The notes: generated by a model from the sequence alone, not told the origin. A stretch of DNA of 11,131 nucleotides from Planctomycetaceae bacterium (GCA_016795125.1 JAEUIG010000523.1:1-11131); one strand, 5' to 3'; counted from the stretch's first letter, positions 1 through 6,576 are shown. Made by a program: numbers and translations.

Positions 1-1584
1 GCCCGTGTGCGTGAGTTTGTGAATCTGTGGTTCAGTGGAGCCGAGGAACGAGTCTCGCAGAACTGCAAGTTGTCTTTCGTTGTCCTCGCGAACAACACGT
101 GCAAGTCCGTCATTGCAGTTTTCCCACGAATGTCCATGGACATCGAGGTATTCGCACGCAGCGTGAACTTCTTCAGAGAGGACCTTCTGCAGATCGAGCA
201 GCAGGGTAGCCTTCTGATTAGGCTCGTCGCCCTTGAGGGCATCGCACAGTTTTGCAACAAGTAAAAAGTTAATCGCACCGTACACTTCAATCAGATGGGA
301 CGGAGGAAACGGCAGCGATTTCTTCCGGGATGGTGCAATCGAAACTTCGGGAATGGGAACGTCGACTTCAAACACATCCCGCACCGCATTGTTCACGTCC
401 TCAGCAACCTTCTCCTGAATTTCTGCGTACGGTACGATGAAGGACCCGACTTGCCTTATTGTCGCCGTTTCTTGTTCCGTTGCGGACGACGCCATGGCAC
501 GTTCTGAACCCTCCAATGCGGATGTGGGAGACACGCAATCGCCGGGTGGCGGAACTCGAAAGTTCGTGTCGCCGGCGTTCTGAATCTCAACGGCTCGCTT
601 GTGAAGTCGGGTCCACTCTTCAAGAAGGTGCGTGGCTTCCGTGGCTCCAGGCCGCCGATTGCAATACTCTTCCCGAAGTTGCATTGCGCGGTTCAGGAGG
701 TAGTACTTCTCCAAGGCATCAAAGGCCTTCTTCTTCTTGTCAGAGTCCAGAAACTTCGCCAGCGGAAACGCCAACTGATCCACCAGATCGTTGATCACCA
801 ACTGCCGAAACGTCTGCGGCAGCAGATCGTCATGCAGGTTCGGTCGCGCCATGACCGTCACCTCCGCGCCATAACCCTCCCGCGTCTCTTCGCCGGGCAG
901 TACGGAAATCGGCAGCCGCACCAGGTGCATCGCGTATCCCGGCGCATCGGCGCTGTCGTCGCCATCGTTGATCCGCCGCAGTTCGTTGAGGTGGTTCAAA
1001 TAGCGCGAGAGCTGGTCCAGTTCGATCGTCGGCTCCAGACCGATATTTGGGGCGTCCACACCGAAGTTCCCCAGTGTCGTTGTCCTGACCGAGTTCCGCG
1101 CGATAATGCCTGCATTAGGATCGCCAACCAGTTTGGTCGGATCCAAGGCCGCAGGCGGATCGATTCGCTGCAATGTCTCCGTTTCCGAGGTGCTGTTCGG
1201 AATCCGGGTGAATGCGGACCGGCCGCTGACTGCAGCCTGCATGGACATCGCACTGGCGAGAAACGCCTGGTCACTGCGAGAAATCGCGCCATTCAATCGA
1301 ACCTTGAATTCCTTAAGTTCCGCGAGCATCTGCGTTTCATAGTCTCTTCGATACTTCGTCAGCCGTGCCTGCCCCCAGACGTCGGGCGCCTTTGCCACGA
1401 TCGTTCCGTAGCGGTCGATGTGCTGTTCCAGCTCGTCGATCTGTTCGGCCAGCTCGGTCACGGCCGTCTCCGGCCCGTGACGCCGGTCCCACGGCCAGTC
1501 TCCGGCCTGGACCAGTTGCAGCGGCAGGTCGTTCGCAATTACGGCGGCAATCGTCGCCCATACGCAAATTCGTCGGCGCAGCAT
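1..1584 (-). CDS. Exported protein of unknown function, partial (C-terminus beyond left edge)
   Basis: One frame stays open for 528 codons from an ATG at 1584 to the window edge; no stop codon is present, so the gene is truncated by the window. A TGA lies one codon before the ATG and an AGGAGGG Shine-Dalgarno sits 8 nt upstream, so this start is secure. The N-terminus (MLRRRICVW followed by a hydrophobic run, then LVQA before GDW, about residues 1-27) looks like a Sec signal peptide. Residues 38-100 are charged and probably helical or coiled coil. Around 216-270 is a compact block (AMHLVRLPISVLPG, then GYGAEVTVMARP) that reads like beta strands. Residues 280-340 are again helical with a KKKK patch. 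Six cysteines are scattered without a CxxCH. I do not recognise the family. It is divergent from the hydrolase at 1928. Its promoter-distal part looks less GC-rich than neighbouring genes. Confidence 0.85.
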   Translation of the reverse strand, partial: MLRRRICVWATIAAVIANDLPLQLVQAGDWPWDRRHGPETAVTELAEQIDELEQHIDRYGTIVAKAPDVWGQARLTKYRRDYETQMLAELKEFKVRLNGAISRSDQAFLASAMSMQAAVSGRSAFTRIPNSTSETETLQRIDPPAALDPTKLVGDPNAGIIARNSVRTTTLGNFGVDAPNIGLEPTIELDQLSRYLNHLNELRRINDGDDSADAPGYAMHLVRLPISVLPGEETREGYGAEVTVMARPNLHDDLLPQTFRQLVINDLVDQLAFPLAKFLDSDKKKKAFDALEKYYLLNRAMQLREEYCNRRPGATEATHLLEEWTRLHKRAVEIQNAGDTNFRVPPPGDCVSPTSALEGSERAMASSATEQETATIRQVGSFIVPYAEIQEKVAEDVNNAVRDVFEVDVPIPEVSIAPSRKKSLPFPPSHLIEVYGAINFLLVAKLCDALKGDEPNQKATLLLDLQKVLSEEVHAACEYLDVHGHSWENCNDGLARVVREDNERQLAVLRDSFLGSTEPQIHKLTHTG

Positions 1585-1592
1585 GGCTCAGG

Positions 1593-1599
1593 CCCTCCT
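1593..1599 (-). promoter_or_regulatory. Shine-Dalgarno AGGAGGG of the leftmost gene
   Basis: A near-perfect anti-16S match, AGGAGGG on the minus strand, lies 8 nt before the ATG at 1584. It settles the start of a gene whose 3' end is outside the window. Confidence 0.85.
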
Positions 1600-1730
1600 G
1601 GGTGACCGCGGTGCGACGGCAAAGCGGGAACCGTCGTACTTGAGATGATCCGTTCAGCAGCGGACAACGCGATTGATCCGAAATATCGGAACAATCTGCA
1701 GCCGGAACGCGCAAAAAAGACCCGACATGG

Positions 1731-1793
1731 GGCCGGAACGGTCATTCAGAACCGTCACCGTCCGCACAGTTTGACACAATTCGGGTTCCGGCC
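1731..1793. promoter_or_regulatory. Possible operator: 9-bp inverted repeat around a TTGACA box
   Basis: GGCCGGAAC (1731-1739) and GTTCCGGCC (1785-1793) are perfect inverted copies 45 bp apart, and a third copy of GCCGGAACG lies in direct orientation at 1701-1709. A perfect -35 hexamer TTGACA (plus strand, 1771-1776) lies between the arms, but no convincing -10 follows 16-18 bp later. The site is in the divergent gap between two oppositely transcribed genes, where a shared regulator would be plausible. Function is inference only. I see nothing else recognisable in 1600-1889. Confidence 0.3.
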
Positions 1794-1889
1794 AGAAGAA
1801 ACACTCAAACCTGAGCGCCGCGGCTACTCGAACTCCCGATTGCCGCACGAAGCGTGGCACGCCAAATCCTGTCCTTGTTAAGCTGCATC

Positions 1890-1927
1890 TCCGACTTCAG
1901 ACTTCCGACCTCCGACCACCGACCACC
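1890..1927 (+). repeat. 7-bp tandem repeat (TCCGACY x5) touching the start codon
   Basis: Five consecutive heptamers run from 1890 to 1924 (TCCGACT, TCAGACT, TCCGACC, TCCGACC, ACCGACC), then ACC, then the ATG at 1928. Each unit differs from the consensus at no more than one or two bases. The array occupies the place of the ribosome binding site, and there is no purine-rich SD. Confidence 0.75.
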
Positions 1928-2815
1928 ATGCGCGCCCCCTCTGCCTCGGCCTGCTTCGCGATCCTCGCTGCCGTGTTTTCATCCAGCCTCCGTGCGGCGG
2001 ACCCCGTCTACACCCAGCAGCAGGATGTCGTCATCGCCGAGTCTTACGGACTGGCCGTGCCGATGGACATCTTCACCCCCGCCGGGGAAAAGAACGGCCT
2101 CGCGATCGTCGATGTCGCCAGCGGCGCGTGGCACTCGGACCGCGGGAAGATTCGCGATCATCAGCGGGCGCTGTTTTACGACATCCTCTGCGGCCGCGGC
2201 TACCACGTCTTCGCCGTCCGGCCGGGATCGATCTCACGGTTCCACGCGGCCGACATGGTCGCCAACATCGAGACCACGATCCGCTGGGTGAAAGAGCATG
2301 CGACCGACTATGCCATCGACCCGGCCCGGCTCGGCCTGACCGGTGCTTCCGCAGGCGGACATCTGGCCTCTCTCGTCGGACTGAAAACGTCCCGACCCGG
2401 AGACGACGCAGCCCGCGTGGCGGCCGTCGCGGTGTTCTTCCCGCCGACCGACTTCGTCGAATGGGCCGGCGTCCCGGTCGATCCGCGTGCGGAGGGACGC
2501 ATCAACCAGATCGCCGCCCAACTGGCGTTCCCCGAGGGACTCACTGATCTCGACGACGCACAGATCCAGGAGAAGCTGGTGCTGATTTCACCGTCCCGCC
2601 AGGCGCACGCCGACTCCCCGCCGTTCCTGCTGATCCACGGAGACGCCGATCCGCTGGTTCCATTAAAGCAGTCCGAACTGCTGCGAGACGCGCTTGCGGC
2701 CGCCAGCGTGCCGGTCCAGCTCATCGTGAAGGAGGGGGGCGGTCACCCCTGGCTCACGATCCCGGAAGAAGTCGCCAAACTGGCCGACTGGTTCGATGAG
2801 CGGTTGGGGAAGTAG
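1928..2815 (+). CDS. Secreted alpha/beta hydrolase (esterase/lipase-like)
   Basis: A 295-residue protein with a probable signal peptide (residues 1-23, ending SSLRAA before DPVY). It has the alpha/beta hydrolase triad in order: nucleophile Ser141 in GASAGGH (a GxSxG elbow), Asp241 in HGDADPLVP, and His273 in GGGHPW. Before the elbow, DYAIDPARLGLTGAS matches the usual lead-in of the BD-FAE/dienelactone-hydrolase-like exported esterases. The canonical HGGG oxyanion-hole motif is replaced by SGAWHSD at about 65-71, which may alter the oxyanion site. Likely role: ester hydrolysis in the periplasm or outside the cell; the substrate cannot be read from sequence. The start has no SD; it directly follows a 7-bp repeat array, and the signal peptide begins here, which supports the ATG. 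It is divergent from the gene ending at 1584 and 175 bp ahead of a small membrane gene. Confidence 0.9.
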   Translation: MRAPSASACFAILAAVFSSSLRAADPVYTQQQDVVIAESYGLAVPMDIFTPAGEKNGLAIVDVASGAWHSDRGKIRDHQRALFYDILCGRGYHVFAVRPGSISRFHAADMVANIETTIRWVKEHATDYAIDPARLGLTGASAGGHLASLVGLKTSRPGDDAARVAAVAVFFPPTDFVEWAGVPVDPRAEGRINQIAAQLAFPEGLTDLDDAQIQEKLVLISPSRQAHADSPPFLLIHGDADPLVPLKQSELLRDALAAASVPVQLIVKEGGGHPWLTIPEEVAKLADWFDERLGK

Positions 2816-2842
2816 GGAATTGGGAACAGGGACTGGGGAATC
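2815..2842 (+). repeat. G-rich 7-bp tandem repeat (GGGAAYN x4) starting in a stop codon
   Basis: Four heptamers GGGAATT, GGGAACA, GGGACTG, GGGAATC run without a break from the last base of the hydrolase TAG. With GGGG at 2806-2809 they make five runs of three or more G separated by 3-5 nt, which fits the canonical G-quadruplex pattern on the coding strand. Confidence 0.7.
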
Positions 2843-2876
2843 GAGGCCAGACGCCGAAGGTCAGAGCCAGTTGACC

Positions 2877-2911
2877 ATTCCCCATTCGCTATTCCCCATT
2901 CCCTTTTCCCT
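2877..2911 (+). repeat. C-rich 7-bp tandem repeat (ATTCCCC x5), partly complementary to the array at 2815
   Basis: Five heptamers ATTCCCC, ATTCGCT, ATTCCCC, ATTCCCT, TTTCCCT follow without a break. GGGGAAT at 2835-2841 is the exact complement of ATTCCCC, so this array can fold back on 2815-2842 across a 34-nt spacer as an imperfect long hairpin. It may end or protect the hydrolase transcript; there is no clean U-tract. The heptamer resembles the STRR heptanucleotide repeats known from filamentous cyanobacteria. Confidence 0.7.
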
Positions 2912-2941
2912 GTAACAACCGCGCTCGTTCCGCGCTCAGGA

Positions 2942-2961
2942 TGCCGTTCCAGTCAACGGCA
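2942..2961 (+). other. Leader hairpin before the small membrane gene
   Basis: TGCCGTT (2942-2948) and AACGGCA (2955-2961) form a perfect 7-bp stem with a 6-nt loop, 18 nt before the Shine-Dalgarno of the gene at 2991. It could affect transcript stability or translation; no known riboswitch is recognised. Confidence 0.4.
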
Positions 2962-2978
2962 ACCCAAATCAACAGAGC

Positions 2979-2983
2979 GAGGA
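2979..2983 (+). promoter_or_regulatory. Shine-Dalgarno GAGGA of the small membrane gene
   Basis: GAGGA lies 7 nt before the ATG at 2991, standard spacing, and fixes the start of a gene too short to trust on length alone. Confidence 0.65.
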
Positions 2984-2990
2984 AACGATC

Positions 2991-3278
2991 ATGGCCAATT
3001 TCTTTTCGAACGCATCCACGGCGCAGCGGTGGGAACGGACGCGGCTGCAGGGTCGCAGGTCTTACATTGTCAAGTTCGGCATTCTCGGCTGGGGCATTCC
3101 CGTCGCTCTCGCAGTGACCGGCCTGGACGTGTATCACGGCACTCCGTTGAGCGAGCTGGCGGTTCCGCTGGCGATTCGCCTCGTGCTGTTTGGCGTACTC
3201 GGCGGCATCGCCTTCGGCGCCATCATGTGGAAACTCAGCGAGTGGTCGCGGGCCCGTGCCCAGAAAACCGTGTCGTAA
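2991..3278 (+). CDS. Small two-helix membrane protein, hypothetical
   Basis: A 95-residue protein. The N-terminus (about 1-24) is polar and strongly basic (RWERTRLQGRR). Two hydrophobic stretches follow, about 25-44 (GILGWGIPVALAVTG) and 57-79 (RLVLFGVLGGIAFGAIMW), then a short basic tail (SRARAQKTVS). The positive charge at both ends suggests N-in/C-in topology, with a short outside loop DVYHGTPLSE. A good SD and the composition of the helices argue that it is a real gene. No family is recognised and nothing in the sequence gives a function. It is convergent with the cytochrome-like gene that ends at 3314, only 35 bp away, and separated by 175 bp of repeat and hairpin sequence from the hydrolase upstream. 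Confidence 0.75.
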   Translation: MANFFSNASTAQRWERTRLQGRRSYIVKFGILGWGIPVALAVTGLDVYHGTPLSELAVPLAIRLVLFGVLGGIAFGAIMWKLSEWSRARAQKTVS

Positions 3279-3310
3279 GGCACACGGCGAGCGGGGGGGC
3301 GAAAGCCCCC
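3268..3310. terminator. Two hairpins in the convergent gap, terminator-like
   Basis: First stem: CCGTGT (3268-3273) with ACACGG (3282-3287), spanning the TAA of the small membrane gene. Second stem: GGGGGC (3295-3300) with GCCCCC (3305-3310), closed by a GAAA tetraloop. The gap lies between converging genes, so a structure readable from both strands would suit termination on each. Neither side has a T-run, so it is not a classical intrinsic terminator; it could equally be a dispersed palindromic repeat. Confidence 0.45.
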
Positions 3311-3313
3311 GGT

Positions 3314-4762
3314 TCACTCCTCGAAAAACTCGACCAGCCGCCGATACGTTTCATCGGCGGTTTTCCATTTGACCGTCCGCGCCGGGTGCGGGCTCGGGGC
3401 ATCCGCCGGCAGCGTGTGCACGATTCCCGGCTGCGCCGTCGAATCTGAACTCCCGCTGTTCACCAATGAGGGGATCGTGTGCACGCCGGTCAGCCCGCTG
3501 CCGGCGTGACAGAGGCGGCAGTCGTTCGCCAGTTCGAAATACCGCCCGCGCGGGCCCCAGTCGACGGCGTTCTCGCTCTCAAACAGAATCCGGTACACCG
3601 GCAGGTCGTCCGGCTCCCGCTCCAGTCCGCCGTACTTGAGTCCGTCAAACGCCAGCCGCCGCTTCAGCATGTACTTGGAGACGTTGACTCCGTAGTTCGT
3701 GTTGGTGGTCGGATCATTCTCGCCGCCCGTGCTCTTGTAGACCGCCACGCGCACCGTCTCGACCAGATTCGTCGGCACTGGTTTCAGGTCCGGATCGAGC
3801 GCGATCAGAAACTGGACCAGCGACACCTCTGTCCCCGCCGGTATCTGGGGCGTCTCCGGCTTCAATCGGATGAATCCATTGAGCGACGCAAATTTCCAGT
3901 CCACCCAGTTCTCGTCGAGATCCTTGAGATACGCCTCCAGCTGCTGACGTCCTTCGGGGAACCGGTAGAACACCCGGAAGTACGACCGCCCCCGAAACGC
4001 CAGCATATGCAGGAAGACGAACCGCCGCTCAATGTCCTCATGCCGCTCCGGCCGATGAAATTCCAGCTCCGGCCATTCCTGGCGATCCGTCAGCAGATGC
4101 GGCGGCAGGTAATTCCGAGACGGATCGAATTCGTGAGTCGCGTCAAAATGCCCGGAGTCGACCGCGATGGCATAGTTGTCCGGGAGTTTGGCCAACGTCT
4201 CGGACGGCAGAGCCACTGCGCGAATCGCCTGCGCCAGTTTGTGGCATAACTTCGTCCGCCGCTGCCGTGCTTCCGCGTCGCCGCGCCGCTCGATATTCCG
4301 CACCATGTAATAGTCGAACACGGTCCACAGGTCGCGCTGCAGAATCACGCGCTTCAGCGGATCGTTGCCGGGCGCCGTTGGCTCTGCCAGTGCCGGCGAG
4401 TCGAGGAACTCGTCGAGCAGTCCCGAAATGCGAGTGACGGTTTCCGGCTCGTCCCAGTACGTCGAACCGGGCCAGCCGAGAAACTCGATGCGGTCGCCTC
4501 CCTCGATCCGTTTGATCGGTTCGCCGCCGCGCTTCGACGGCAGGAAGCTCTCGCGGATCCAGATCGCCGCGGACAGCCGATTCCACAGATGCTGCGGATC
4601 GGCGTCGTACCACGGCAAGGGATCGGCTGATCGCAACGAACCGGCCAGCTCGCCGTCGTGGTAATACGCAGGATCGGCGTCGCCGGACTCGCCCGCCTGC
4701 AGAGAATGAGCCAGCGAACTCAACAGCACCGCGACAGCGACCAGTATCCATCGTCCATTCAC
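3314..4762 (-). CDS. Exported protein with a single C-terminal haem c motif (CxxCH)
   Basis: A 482-residue protein if started at the GTG at 4762, which has AGGGGAGA 6 nt upstream; a TTG seven codons earlier (4783) is open but lacks a comparable site. The N-terminus MNGRWILVAVAVLLSSL to about residue 23 (LQAG) is a signal peptide. The only recognisable motif is CRLCH at 415-419, followed by AGSGL, a c-type haem attachment site; a distal Met ligand is not obvious. The long middle part is rich in aromatic and charged residues (FRVFYRFPEGRQQLEAYLKDL, about 262-282 region) with no known domain. If haem is attached, the protein works in the periplasm, perhaps in electron transfer or as a peroxidase- or oxidase-like enzyme; that is inference. 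Its 3' end faces the small membrane gene; 246 bp separates it from the lipoprotein gene upstream. Confidence 0.82.
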   Translation of the reverse strand: MNGRWILVAVAVLLSSLAHSLQAGESGDADPAYYHDGELAGSLRSADPLPWYDADPQHLWNRLSAAIWIRESFLPSKRGGEPIKRIEGGDRIEFLGWPGSTYWDEPETVTRISGLLDEFLDSPALAEPTAPGNDPLKRVILQRDLWTVFDYYMVRNIERRGDAEARQRRTKLCHKLAQAIRAVALPSETLAKLPDNYAIAVDSGHFDATHEFDPSRNYLPPHLLTDRQEWPELEFHRPERHEDIERRFVFLHMLAFRGRSYFRVFYRFPEGRQQLEAYLKDLDENWVDWKFASLNGFIRLKPETPQIPAGTEVSLVQFLIALDPDLKPVPTNLVETVRVAVYKSTGGENDPTTNTNYGVNVSKYMLKRRLAFDGLKYGGLEREPDDLPVYRILFESENAVDWGPRGRYFELANDCRLCHAGSGLTGVHTIPSLVNSGSSDSTAQPGIVHTLPADAPSPHPARTVKWKTADETYRRLVEFFEE

Positions 4763-4768
4763 GGCCGA

Positions 4769-4776
4769 TCTCCCCT
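4769..4776 (-). promoter_or_regulatory. Shine-Dalgarno deciding a GTG start
   Basis: AGGGGAGA on the minus strand lies 6 nt before the GTG at 4762. It favours this codon over the TTG at 4783, giving a protein whose signal peptide begins MNGRW. Confidence 0.6.
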
Positions 4777-4791
4777 GTTGCAAAACCTACT

Positions 4792-4847
4792 CCCTCTCCC
4801 CCGAAAGCTGCACCGAATTCTCGCACAACGTGAATCGGGGGAGAGGG
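4792..4847. repeat. 13-bp inverted repeat, probably a dispersed REP-like element
   Basis: CCCTCTCCCCCGA (4792-4804) and TCGGGGGAGAGGG (4835-4847) are perfect inverted copies with a 30-nt loop, followed by CCGGGGTGAGGGG. This wording (CCCTCTCCC, then GGGAGAGGG plus CCGGGGTGAGGG) recurs between genes in many unrelated bacterial genomes and produces spurious peptides such as PSPRPSPP. Here it lies in the leader of the haem c protein gene, 16 nt from its SD. Confidence 0.6.
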
Positions 4848-4933
4848 CCGGGGTGAGGGGTCTACCGTGGACACTGCATCGACCGGGTTGCTCCCCTCAT
4901 CCGGCTTTCAGCCACCTACTCCCCGCATTGATA

Positions 4934-4983
4934 CGCAACTGCCGATCGCAGCTTCTCGCGAGGAGAAGGCCGCGATCAGTGCG
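4934..4983. other. Extended stem-loop after the lipoprotein gene
   Basis: A stepped hairpin: CTTCTC (4952-4957) with GAGAAG (4963-4968), GATCGC (4944-4949) with GCGATC (4972-4977), and outer ACT/AGT and CGCA/TGCG pairs with small bulges. It begins 25 nt downstream of the TGA at 5009 on the minus strand, so it is placed as a 3'-end structure. There is no T-run after it. I see nothing else recognisable in 4848-5008. Confidence 0.45.
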
Positions 4984-5008
4984 TCCTCCACAAGTAACAC
5001 TCAGTCCG

Positions 5009-6520
5009 CTAATCCCGCTCTCCCTGCTGCAGAAAACTATCGCCATTGAACCGGAATCCGGTGACCCGCGACCGCTTTCCGCTGCGCGAGGGATCCATCT
5101 CGATCACGAACTGCTTGCCCCCCGGGTCGTTGAAGTACGGACAGTCTTCACCGGTCAGCAGGACTCCATTCTTCAGGTCCGGCGTCAGCAGCCAGCTCGC
5201 GCCGGCCTTGTTGGTCCAGCGGAACCTGGCTTTGTCACCGTCCTCCTGCCGGATTTCTCCTTCGTGCCATTCATTCTCGTATGTCGCTGCGCGATACCGT
5301 GCCGTCAGCATTCCCGGCGTGACGATTCCGGAGAGGTCCTGAGTCGGCGCCGTGGCGGGGGCTCCCTGGTACTGGAGCGCGACATGCAGCGGCGTGTCCG
5401 CCCGCTGCAGCCGCTTGTGCAGCGCCTCGGCGTAGTAGTCCGCTTCAAACTGGCCTTCAAAATCGGCCGGCCAGGTGCTGCGGTCAAACCAGTCGTGCCC
5501 GCGTTCCGTCTCCAGCCGGAACTCCGGATACCGAGCAAACAGATGATGGAAGAACTCGTGCTGGAGCCATTGCGGCAGGTAGGCCCGCCGCTCCAGCTGA
5601 TGCATCTCTCCCTTCCCCAGGTGGGGCGGCTTGCGCGTCAGCCAGCGATCATCGATGATGAAACACGGCGACTGTCCGTCTGGTCCCACTCCCATCCCGC
5701 CGGTGACGAACTCCGTCGTGGCAAAATCTGGAAACTGCTCGGGAACAAATGACGGATAGATGATCCACCACCAGTCGGTTGTGGCTTTCACGTCGCTGAC
5801 GACCGCATTCCAGATCTGGCCATATCCCGGTTCGTCGATGCCGGCGACGGTATTCGGCGCTGCGTTCACGATTCCGGGCACCGTCAGACGATCCATCGGC
5901 AGGTAGCGCATGGTGATCACCACTCTCCCCTCGGTGATCGCGGTGATATATTCGCGGAACAGCCGGATCGCCTGCCGAATGACGAATGCTTCGTCCACCT
6001 GGATATCGGGCAGCAGGTCCTTGGTGACGACCGGCCCGGCTCCCTGAGCGCGCTGGCGGTCGTTCTGCGGCTGCCGCCCTTCGATATGACCGACCAGCAC
6101 GACGGACCAGTTGATGTTCGTCGTCGCCTGCGGCTCGCGTCCCTGCAGCTTCCAGTCGCAGCATTCCGTCAGCATCCGCAGCGCGTAGTAGCACGGCGGC
6201 GACCCGATGTTCAGCCCGCTGTCGGTCACCGCCTGATTGGTCGCGCTCTTCCACGCATCGGAGCCGGGCGGAAAATCCGCCCACAGCCGGTTGAGGAGGT
6301 TCGAGGCTTTCGCGTAGTCCCCTTCGTAGTAGGCGACTTCCGCGTTGATCAACGTGTTGAGTGCCCGCCGATAGTGAACTGGAAACGCATTCGCTCCGCC
6401 ATGCGGCTCCAGCAGCGTCTGCGCCGGCCTGTTCGGCTCCTGACCGCAGGCGGTCGCGCCGATCGCAACCGCCAACAGCAGCAACCCCGGCCGACACCTC
6501 CGCATCCAGCGCAAAAACAT
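5009..6520 (-). CDS. Putative lipoprotein with HExxH zinc-metallopeptidase motif
   Basis: A 503-residue protein from the ATG at 6520, which has GAGGGG 6 nt upstream and begins a lipoprotein-type signal peptide: basic MFLRWMRRCR, hydrophobic PGLLLLAVAIG, then ATAC with Cys25 as candidate lipidation site. The reading frame is open to 6709, but the extra 63 residues overlap the upstream gene and lack signal character. Residues 320-327 read QHEFFHHL, an HExxH zinc site (His321, Glu322, His325). The downstream acidic stretch FEADYYAE (358-365) offers Glu359 as a possible third ligand, as in gluzincins. Residues 50-120 (ALNTLINAEVAYYEGDYAKA) resemble a TPR-like helical repeat; 410-503 looks like a small beta domain (TYENEWHEGEIRQ). 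Likely a membrane-anchored periplasmic hydrolase, substrate unknown. It is the last gene of the probable 8297-to-5009 unit, 145 bp after the Sir2 gene. Confidence 0.85.
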   Translation of the reverse strand: MFLRWMRRCRPGLLLLAVAIGATACGQEPNRPAQTLLEPHGGANAFPVHYRRALNTLINAEVAYYEGDYAKASNLLNRLWADFPPGSDAWKSATNQAVTDSGLNIGSPPCYYALRMLTECCDWKLQGREPQATTNINWSVVLVGHIEGRQPQNDRQRAQGAGPVVTKDLLPDIQVDEAFVIRQAIRLFREYITAITEGRVVITMRYLPMDRLTVPGIVNAAPNTVAGIDEPGYGQIWNAVVSDVKATTDWWWIIYPSFVPEQFPDFATTEFVTGGMGVGPDGQSPCFIIDDRWLTRKPPHLGKGEMHQLERRAYLPQWLQHEFFHHLFARYPEFRLETERGHDWFDRSTWPADFEGQFEADYYAEALHKRLQRADTPLHVALQYQGAPATAPTQDLSGIVTPGMLTARYRAATYENEWHEGEIRQEDGDKARFRWTNKAGASWLLTPDLKNGVLLTGEDCPYFNDPGGKQFVIEMDPSRSGKRSRVTGFRFNGDSFLQQGERD

Positions 6521-6526
6521 ACGAAG

Positions 6527-6532
6527 CCCCTC
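6527..6532 (-). promoter_or_regulatory. Shine-Dalgarno GAGGGG fixing the lipoprotein start
   Basis: GAGGGG on the minus strand is 6 nt before the ATG at 6520. It selects this start over in-frame upstream codons up to 6709. Confidence 0.65.
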
Positions 6533-6559
6533 ACTCGGAATGTTTGTGGCAAGACATCC

Positions 6560-6576
6560 AGTGGAAGCCTTCCACT
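6560..6576. other. Intercistronic hairpin between Sir2 and lipoprotein genes
   Basis: AGTGGAA (6560-6566) and TTCCACT (6570-6576) form a perfect 7-bp stem with a 3-nt loop, 40 nt before the lipoprotein start. No T-run follows on the minus strand, so attenuation or RNA processing is as likely as termination. Confidence 0.4.

Noticed and set aside
601..1605. 334-codon plus-strand ORF
   Set aside because: It lies antisense to the longer minus-strand frame from 1584, which has a strong SD and a signal peptide; its own translation is Arg/Gln/Pro-rich without motifs.
1771..1799. Full sigma-70 promoter from TTGACA at 1771
   Set aside because: No acceptable -10 hexamer lies 16-18 bp downstream, so only the box is noted.
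4143..4874. 243-codon minus-strand ORF beginning MSTVDPSPRPSPP
   Set aside because: The opening peptide is the known translation of the CCCTCTCCC/GGGGTGAGGG repeat, and the rest is a shifted frame of the haem c protein gene.
4658..5752. 364-codon plus-strand ORF
   Set aside because: It spans two minus-strand genes and the gap between them, and is basic and low-complexity; a GC-rich shadow frame.
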